From: Isosphaera sp.
GTDB lineage: Bacteria > Planctomycetota > Planctomycetia > Gemmatales > Gemmataceae
Reading direction: 5' to 3'
Length of the DNA: 64,000 nucleotides
NCBI GenBank assembly: GCA_013822345.1
Contig: PNKH01000009.1
Coordinates: 1 to 64,000 of the forward strand
How positions within the stretch are numbered: position 1 is the stretch's first letter; every line of letters starts with the position of its first letter. Positions 59,380-64,000 of this stretch are shown piece after piece. The notes beneath the pieces were generated by a model that saw nothing but the letters and a program-made list of their open reading frames with translations, did no database searches and had not been told where the DNA came from. Position numbers and translations under genes: made by a program.

Positions 59380-60153
59380 GTGCCCGACGCCATCGACCTC
59401 GCCCGCCAGCTCCGCGTCCACCTCGACTCGCTCCGCGCCGCCGGGGTGCTGTTCGTCCCGCGCGGCGAGCCGCTCGTGATCGCGAGCACTCAGGGGGCTC
59501 ACGCCCCCCGCTCGGAACCCGAACCGCCGCCCGACCCGCTCGCGGCCCGCCGCCACGAACTCGCCGTCCTCGCGGCCGAGGTCGAGGCGTGCGACCGATG
59601 CCCCGAACTCTTCTCCACCCGCACCCGGACCGTGTTCGGCGTCGGCCCGATCGACCCGGACGTGGCGTTCCTCGGCGAGGCGCCCGGCGGGGACGAGGAC
59701 CGGGCCGGCGAGCCGTTCGTCGGCAAGGCCGGCCAACTCCTCACCCGCATCATCAACGCCTGCGGGTTCACGCGCGACGAGGTGTACATCTTCAACATGG
59801 CGAAGTGCCGCCCGCCCGGGGCCGCCGGGTCCGGGTCCGCCAACCGCCAGCCGACCCCGGAGGAGTGCGCCAACTGCCGGCCGTTCTTCGAACGCCAGCT
59901 CGACCTGGTCCGGCCGAAGTTCCTCGTCGCCCTCGGCAACATCCCGGCGAAGGCACTTCTGAACACCACCACCGGGATCACCCGCCTCCGCGGCAAGATG
60001 TACGAGTATCGCGGCGTCCCGCTGCTCTGCACCTTCCACCCGTCGTACCTGCTGCGCGACGAGACCGGGGAGCGGAAGCGCGACGTGTGGGAGGACATGA
60101 AGCTGTTGCTGCGGACGATGGGCCGGGAGGTGCCGCCGGTGAAGAAGGGGTGA
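59380..60153 (+). CDS. Type-4 (iron-sulfur) uracil-DNA glycosylase
   Basis: A 257-residue protein. The [4Fe-4S] cysteines are Cys71 and Cys74 (ACDRC), then Cys143/Cys163/Cys166 candidates (AKCRPP, ECANC). Catalytic motifs are [20 protein letters not shown] (99-118) and HPSYLLR (220-226). It removes uracil from DNA formed by cytosine deamination, useful in a GC-rich genome. The N-terminal 55 residues are an unconserved extension, which includes a short translated inverted repeat (GGGGGCTCACGCCCCC near 59491-59508). Start GTG at 59380. It is in tandem with cysI. Confidence 0.9.
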   Translation: MPDAIDLARQLRVHLDSLRAAGVLFVPRGEPLVIASTQGAHAPRSEPEPPPDPLAARRHELAVLAAEVEACDRCPELFSTRTRTVFGVGPIDPDVAFLGEAPGGDEDRAGEPFVGKAGQLLTRIINACGFTRDEVYIFNMAKCRPPGAAGSGSANRQPTPEECANCRPFFERQLDLVRPKFLVALGNIPAKALLNTTTGITRLRGKMYEYRGVPLLCTFHPSYLLRDETGERKRDVWEDMKLLLRTMGREVPPVKKG

Positions 60154-60205
60154 CGGCTGCTCTGTACACCGGACCACGGTTTCGACGGCGCCTGCGAGGT
60201 GGTGT

Positions 60206-60265
60206 GGGAGGGCGAGGCTCCCGCCGAGCCGTGGGGCTCCGGCTCGGCGGGAGCCTCGCCCTCCC
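60206..60265. terminator. Intergenic hairpin, family C, copy 3
   Basis: A perfect 24-bp stem, arms 60206-60229 and 60242-60265 (GGGAGGGCGAGGCTCCCGCC...), with a 12-base loop, located between the convergent glycosylase and kinase-PilZ genes. Confidence 0.9.
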
Positions 60266-60301
60266 GCAACGGAACCGTCCCCGAAGACGAGTCGCGCCGG
60301 G

Positions 60302-61498
60302 TCACGCCAGCCGGAGCAGGGCGGCGAGGTCGTCGGCGGCCAGCGGGGTCGGGAACGCGCAGCCGTGGACCCAGTGGCCGCCGCCCGCCGCCTCGACCCG
60401 CGCCACCCGGACCGGCACCCGCCGGGCCTCCGCCGTCTCGGCCGCGAACTCGACCGTCAGCTCCGTCCCCGCCTCGAACCGCCTGGCCAGCAGCACCCCG
60501 ATCCCGCCGGCCGACACGTTCCGCACCACCAGCGGCCAGAACTCCTCGGCCTCTCCCCCGCCGGCCGCGACGGCGGTGTCGACGCTCACCCGGGTGCCGA
60601 CCACCAGCGGGTGCCGGACCCCCGCCCGGCGGTCGTCGGCGGCCGGCGGGGCGGGGCCGGCGTCGGCCCGGCGCGGGGCGATCAGGAGCCGGAAGAAGTC
60701 CAGGCACGACGCCGGCCGGGCGGCCACGTCCGGGTGGAGGGCGGCCCGGATCGCGGCGTCCACCCGCGGGCTCACGTCCGGGGCCGCCGCCCGGGCCGAC
60801 GGCAGCTCCCGCGCCTTCTCCTTCAGGGCGAGGACGGCGAGCGGCGTCTTCCCGGGGAACGGGGTCAGCCCGGTGACGGCGGCGTACAGGGTGGCCCCGA
60901 GCGAGTACACGTCGCACGCCGCCCCGGCCGACTTGGCGTCGGCGAACTGCTCGGGGGCCATGTAGTTCGGGGTGCCCAGCCCGCTCGCGTGGCGGGTCAG
61001 GTCGAGGTCGTTGTTGTAGTCCTTGGCCAGCCCGAAGTCGGTCAGCTTCGCCCGCCCGTCCGGCCGGACCAGGATGTTGTCCGGCTTCACGTCCCGGTGC
61101 ACCACCTGCCGGGAGTGGGCGTAGTGCAGCGCCTGCGCCACCTGGGTGACGACCCGGACCGCCTCCTCCTCCGGCAGCCGGCCGGCCCGCTCGACCAGCG
61201 TGGTCAGGTCGACGCCGTCGATCAGCTCGTAGACCAGGAAGCTGGTCCGCCCGTCCGTCTCCATCTCGATCGCGCGGACGATGTTCGGGTGCTCGAGCTG
61301 GGTCGCCGCCCGGAACTCCTGGGCCAGCCGCCGGTGCTGGGTCTCGTTCTCGGCGAACGACTGCTTCAGCACCTTGACCGCGACCGGGCGGCCGGTCTCC
61401 CGGCAGCGGGCCCGGTACACGGTGCCGGCCCCGCCGTCCCCGATCGGGTCGCCGAGCACGTACCGCTTCATGGCCGGGAGTTTGCGGACCTGGGCCAC
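60302..61498 (-). CDS. Ser/Thr protein kinase fused to a C-terminal PilZ domain
   Basis: A 398-residue soluble protein. The kinase domain (about 12-275) has [11 protein letters not shown], Lys42, HRDVKPDN (134-141), DFG (154-156) and APEQ (181-184), so it should be active. From about 290 a PilZ domain follows with the cyclic-di-GMP-binding pair of motifs, RxxxR (Arg291-Arg295 in RRAGVR) and NxSxxG (NVSAGG, 327-332). The fusion implies that c-di-GMP controls kinase activity. No membrane segment. ATG at 61498 begins MAQVRKLP; another ATG at residue 10 is possible. Confidence 0.85.
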   Translation of the reverse strand: MAQVRKLPAMKRYVLGDPIGDGGAGTVYRARCRETGRPVAVKVLKQSFAENETQHRRLAQEFRAATQLEHPNIVRAIEMETDGRTSFLVYELIDGVDLTTLVERAGRLPEEEAVRVVTQVAQALHYAHSRQVVHRDVKPDNILVRPDGRAKLTDFGLAKDYNNDLDLTRHASGLGTPNYMAPEQFADAKSAGAACDVYSLGATLYAAVTGLTPFPGKTPLAVLALKEKARELPSARAAAPDVSPRVDAAIRAALHPDVAARPASCLDFFRLLIAPRRADAGPAPPAADDRRAGVRHPLVVGTRVSVDTAVAAGGGEAEEFWPLVVRNVSAGGIGVLLARRFEAGTELTVEFAAETAEARRVPVRVARVEAAGGGHWVHGCAFPTPLAADDLAALLRLA

Positions 61499-61652
61499 GG
61501 GACCTCCCCCGCCCCCGGCCCGTCGCGGTGGGTCTCGGTTCCGACGCGATCGGTCGGCCCCGGGCGAAGCGAATCCGTGGGGGTGCGCCGAAGTATGGTG
61601 CGCCGGCGCCGGGTGTCAACGCAATGTTCTGCCGGCGGTCGAACCCGCCCGG

Positions 61653-62708
61653 TCACTCCCCGGCCGGGTCGCGCCGCGGGGCGCCGCCGGCCCGCCAGTC
61701 GAGCGGCGCCGGCCGCAGGCCGAGCCGGGCGTGGTCGACCTTCCCCATCAGCTCGTTGTACACGTGGCCGACGTTGTCCTTGTTCATCTTCGTCTCCGCC
61801 ACCCCCGCCCCGGTCCACTCCTTGTACCACGGGAAGTCCAGCCCGGCGGTGATCTGCTCCAGCGTCTTCCCGTCGTCGATCCCCTTCTTGACCGCCGCCC
61901 GCAGCTCCACGAAGTACCGCTTCTGGGTGGCGAGCAGGTCCTTCCGCGTCACCTTCCCGTGCCCCGGGCAGACCAGGTCGATGTCGAGCTTCTCCATCTG
62001 CTCCAGGCACTTGACCCAGCTCGCCGAGTCGGAGTGGCCCATGAAGTTGAACGCCCCGTTCACGCACGCGTCCCCGGTGCACAGGATCTTGTGCCTCGGC
62101 AGGTACGCGACCGCGTCCCCGGCGGTGTGGCTGTGGCCGAACGCCCGGAACACGACGTGCTGCGTCTCGTCCTTCAGCTCGTACTCGTCGTCGAACGGGA
62201 CGTCGACCTGCTTCAGCTCGGTGTCGCGGAGGTCCTTGCGGTCCTTCGACGCGTCCTCCCACTGCTTCGGGCCGTTCGCCTTCAGCAGCCGGGCGGTCGG
62301 CTTGCTGGCGACGATGCGGGCGCCCTCCTTCGCCCACACGCTGTTCCCGTAGGCGTGGTCCCCGTGGTGGTGGGTGTCGAGGACGTACTTGATCGGCTTC
62401 TTGGTGGTCTTCTTGATGTCGGCGACCACGTCCGCCGCCTCCTTCGGGAAGTTCGCGTCGACCACCACCACGTAGTCCTTGAAGACGATCCAGGTGTGGT
62501 TGCTCCCGCCGAACGGGATCTTCGGGTCGGTGGCGGAGATGGACGAGTAGCGGAAGAAGACGCCGGGGGCGATCTCCTTCACGTCGTTGAACGCCATCTC
62601 CGGGACCGGGAGCTGCTTCGGCCCGTCGGCCGGCTTGTCGGCGGACGCGAGGACGGCGAGGGCGAACGCCCCGCCGGCGGCGAGGAGGAGTGCGGCGCGC
62701 TTCAGCAT
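61653..62708 (-). CDS. Secreted MBL-fold metallo-hydrolase
   Basis: A 351-residue protein with a signal peptide (1-23). The metal-binding motif THHHGDHAYG (112-121; His113, His115, Asp117, His118) and later GHSHTAGD and CPGHGKV make an active beta-lactamase-fold hydrolase of the subclass B/SoxH-like secreted group. Substrate unknown; planctomycete members are often annotated as beta-lactamase-like. ATG at 62708 begins the signal peptide; a longer frame from 62774 passes through the terminator stem. It is the last gene before the kinase, in the same orientation. Confidence 0.85.
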   Translation of the reverse strand: MLKRAALLLAAGGAFALAVLASADKPADGPKQLPVPEMAFNDVKEIAPGVFFRYSSISATDPKIPFGGSNHTWIVFKDYVVVVDANFPKEAADVVADIKKTTKKPIKYVLDTHHHGDHAYGNSVWAKEGARIVASKPTARLLKANGPKQWEDASKDRKDLRDTELKQVDVPFDDEYELKDETQHVVFRAFGHSHTAGDAVAYLPRHKILCTGDACVNGAFNFMGHSDSASWVKCLEQMEKLDIDLVCPGHGKVTRKDLLATQKRYFVELRAAVKKGIDDGKTLEQITAGLDFPWYKEWTGAGVAETKMNKDNVGHVYNELMGKVDHARLGLRPAPLDWRAGGAPRRDPAGE

Positions 62709-62758
62709 GACGGGTTTTCGCTCCCGGAGGATGGGAAGAGGGTAACCCGCCGGGCCGG

Positions 62759-62795
62759 AAAAAGCAAAGCCCACGGACCGGGTCCGCGGGCTTTG
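62759..62795 (-). terminator. Rho-independent terminator of the RRM gene
   Basis: On the minus strand a 15-bp stem with one mismatch (CAAAGCCCGCGGACC pairing with its complement, 62765-62795) is followed directly by a CTTTTT tract (62759-62764). It is the only classic stem-plus-U-tract terminator found in the window and stands behind hairpin D copy 3. Confidence 0.75.
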
Positions 62796-62800
62796 TGATG

Positions 62801-62873
62801 CCCGGCGAGCCGGGAGCGTGAGCGACCGGAGGTGTTCACGCCCTCCGGTCGCTCACGCTCCCGGCTCGCCGGG
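62801..62873. repeat. Intergenic hairpin, family D, copy 3
   Basis: A perfect 32-bp stem, arms 62801-62832 and 62842-62873 (core AGCCGGGAGCGTGAGCGACC), with a 9-base loop. It is a relative of 11428-11488 and 31606-31672 with matched changes in both arms. It lies ten bases after the RRM stop codon, before the true terminator. Confidence 0.9.
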
Positions 62874-62882
62874 GGTTATCGA

Positions 62883-63236
62883 TCAGTACCGGCGGCCGCC
62901 GCCACCGCCGTACCCGCCGCCGCCGCCGCCCCCGCCGTAGCCGCCGCGGCTGCCGCCGCCGTACCCGCCGCCGCCGCCGCCGCGCGGCCGGTCCTCACGG
63001 GGCTTGGCCTCGTTCACGGTCAGGGTGCGGCCCTGGAGCTGGGCCCCGTGCAGGGCCGCGATGGCCTCGTCGGCCCCGTCGTGCATCTCGACGAACGCGA
63101 ACCCGCGGCTCCGGCCGGTGTCGCGGTCGCTGACGATCTGCGCCCCCAGCACGGTCCCGTACTGGGAGAACGCCTGCACCAGGTCGTCGCTGGTGGTGTC
63201 GAACGAGATGTTCCCGACGTACAACTTCTTCGCCAT
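62883..63236 (-). CDS. Glycine-rich single-RRM RNA-binding protein
   Basis: A 117-residue protein. An RRM domain (1-80) shows RNP2 LYVGNI (5-10) and RNP1 RGFAFVEM (44-51), followed by a Gly/Tyr/Arg-rich tail (GGGYGGGSRGGYGGG, 85-117). It is the bacterial counterpart of cold-shock RRM proteins such as cyanobacterial Rbp, which bind single-stranded RNA. ATG at 63236 follows the best spacing; a GTG three codons upstream is possible. A long leader and a -10-like TATTAT on the minus strand (63527-63532) lie upstream, as for cold-regulated RNA-binding genes. Confidence 0.9.
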   Translation of the reverse strand: MAKKLYVGNISFDTTSDDLVQAFSQYGTVLGAQIVSDRDTGRSRGFAFVEMHDGADEAIAALHGAQLQGRTLTVNEAKPREDRPRGGGGGGYGGGSRGGYGGGGGGGGYGGGGGRRY

Positions 63237-63607
63237 GGTCTTCACTCTTGGGCCTCTGGCCCGGAAGCGGAAACGGTGCGCGGACCCCCGCGCGGGTGTG
63301 CAGGAACGGACGAGACCGGGCCGGCTCGCTCAGCACGCGGCCGTCTGCGGGGCAGACGCGGCGCGGGAGGAACGACGAGGGCGGTTCCTCTGCGGCAGCA
63401 CCAGCTTGACTGTCTTGGAGGCTGTGAGTGGTGGCTCAGAGTCGGAAGACCAAGAAGGGTCGAAGCGAGAGAGCGGCAAAGCGATTCGTAGCTCCTGGCC
63501 GGACGGCACCCGCCGCCCGTCACGGCATAATACACCCGCCGCGCCCGGAAAAAAGCCCGACCCGGCGGATTCGCCGAAATACCCGGCCGGGACGGCCGCG
63601 CTCCAGC
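63237..63607. promoter_or_regulatory. Leader/promoter region of the RRM gene
   Basis: A 371-bp gap between two leftward genes. A minus-strand -10 candidate TATTAT (63527-63532) would give an untranslated leader of roughly 280 bases for the RRM gene. No good -35 element is visible. Short inverted segments exist (for example GCCTCTGGCCC near 63250) but no fixed structure was assigned. Confidence 0.45.
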
Positions 63608-64000
63608 TCAGCCCCGCACCGGGCTGGGGTACTCGGCCGGGACGGCCGTCCGCTCCACCCGCCGCCCCTCCCGCAGCACCGCGACCGGGGCCGGGAGGCC
63701 GACCGGGTGCCGGGTCAGGAGCCGCTGGAGGTCGTCCACGCTGGTCACCGGCTCCCCGCCGAACCCGACGATCACGTCCTCGATCCACAGCCCGGCGGTC
63801 TGGGCCGGACCGTCCTCTTCCAGCATCAGGATCTCGACCCCGGTCGGCTGGGCCAGCCCGAACCGGGCCCGCAGGTCCGGGGCGACCGGCACCTGCCGGG
63901 CGTGCAGCCCGAGGTAGCCGCGGATCACCCGCCCGTGCTTGAGCAGCTGCGGCAGGATCGTCTTCGCGGTGTTCACCGGGACGGCGAAGCAGATCCCCTG
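63608..64000 (-). CDS. HtrA/DegP-like protease, C-terminal part with PDZ domain (partial)
   Basis: The last 130 residues of a leftward gene whose start is beyond the window. It opens in the conserved FAVPVNTAKTILPQLLKHGRVIRGYLGLHARQVP, the end of the trypsin-like domain of HtrA-type proteases, followed by a PDZ domain with GVEILMLEEDGPAQTAGLWIEDVIVGFGGEPV. These are periplasmic quality-control proteases. The catalytic Ser lies upstream and cannot be checked here. The final residues (EYPSPVRG) look like a normal protein end. Confidence 0.85.
   Translation of the reverse strand, partial: QGICFAVPVNTAKTILPQLLKHGRVIRGYLGLHARQVPVAPDLRARFGLAQPTGVEILMLEEDGPAQTAGLWIEDVIVGFGGEPVTSVDDLQRLLTRHPVGLPAPVAVLREGRRVERTAVPAEYPSPVRG

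Overview
This window is very GC-rich (about 70 percent by eye) and reads as chromosome of a planctomycete of the Gemmataceae type. The evidence is the gene families: DUF1559 pilin-like proteins, paired DUF1549/DUF1553 and DUF1501 secreted proteins, a PVC-type haem-binding dehydrogenase with a CxxCH motif, an ECF sigma factor followed by a Ser/Thr kinase, a small protein with the LExxExRxxPS-type N-terminus, and many twin-arginine secreted proteins. No rRNA and no CRISPR array was seen.

Layout. 1-9.8 kb: end of a coiled-coil protein, a NagA-family deacetylase, an SDR oxidoreductase, a trypsin-fold protease, a double-HhH ComEA-like protein, a DUF1559 protein with its small lipoprotein, and a sigma factor/kinase pair. 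10.5-13.7 kb: a three-gene operon for (hydroxy)proline-type catabolism (DapA-fold lyase, two-cysteine epimerase, FAD oxidase). 13.9-33.0 kb: secreted planctomycete enzymes, including two DUF1549/1553 + DUF1501 sets, a PVC haem dehydrogenase, beta-propellers, a beta-helix protein and a Gfo/Idh/MocA oxidoreductase.

33,043-52,422 is a predicted integrative element of about 19.4 kb. It is bounded by a perfect 25-bp direct repeat of the 3' end of tRNA-Leu(CAA) and carries a tyrosine integrase, a TOPRIM primase/helicase and an excisionase-like HTH at its right end. GGTGCAG repeats with 11-12 bp periodicity lie on both arms and look like integrase arm sites. Cargo is (i) a six-gene, largely translationally coupled phosphorelay operon built round a hybrid kinase with a canonical LOV domain and (ii) a QueC-like PP-loop enzyme fused to a C-terminal helical region, preceded by a Met-Gly-starting partner protein and a second short ORF repeating the partner's N-terminus. 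By analogy with Qat and type IV CBASS, module (ii) is a candidate nucleobase-to-protein conjugation (defence) system. It is the most interesting item in the window.

52.5-64.0 kb: APC permease, PIG-L deacetylase, SNF2 helicase, CysI-type sulfite reductase, type-4 uracil-DNA glycosylase, a kinase-PilZ fusion, an MBL-fold hydrolase, an RRM protein and the end of an HtrA-like protease.

A second theme is a set of long, nearly perfect intergenic hairpins in about ten sequence families, several present two or three times. They sit at gene 3' ends throughout the chromosomal part and I found none inside the integrative element.
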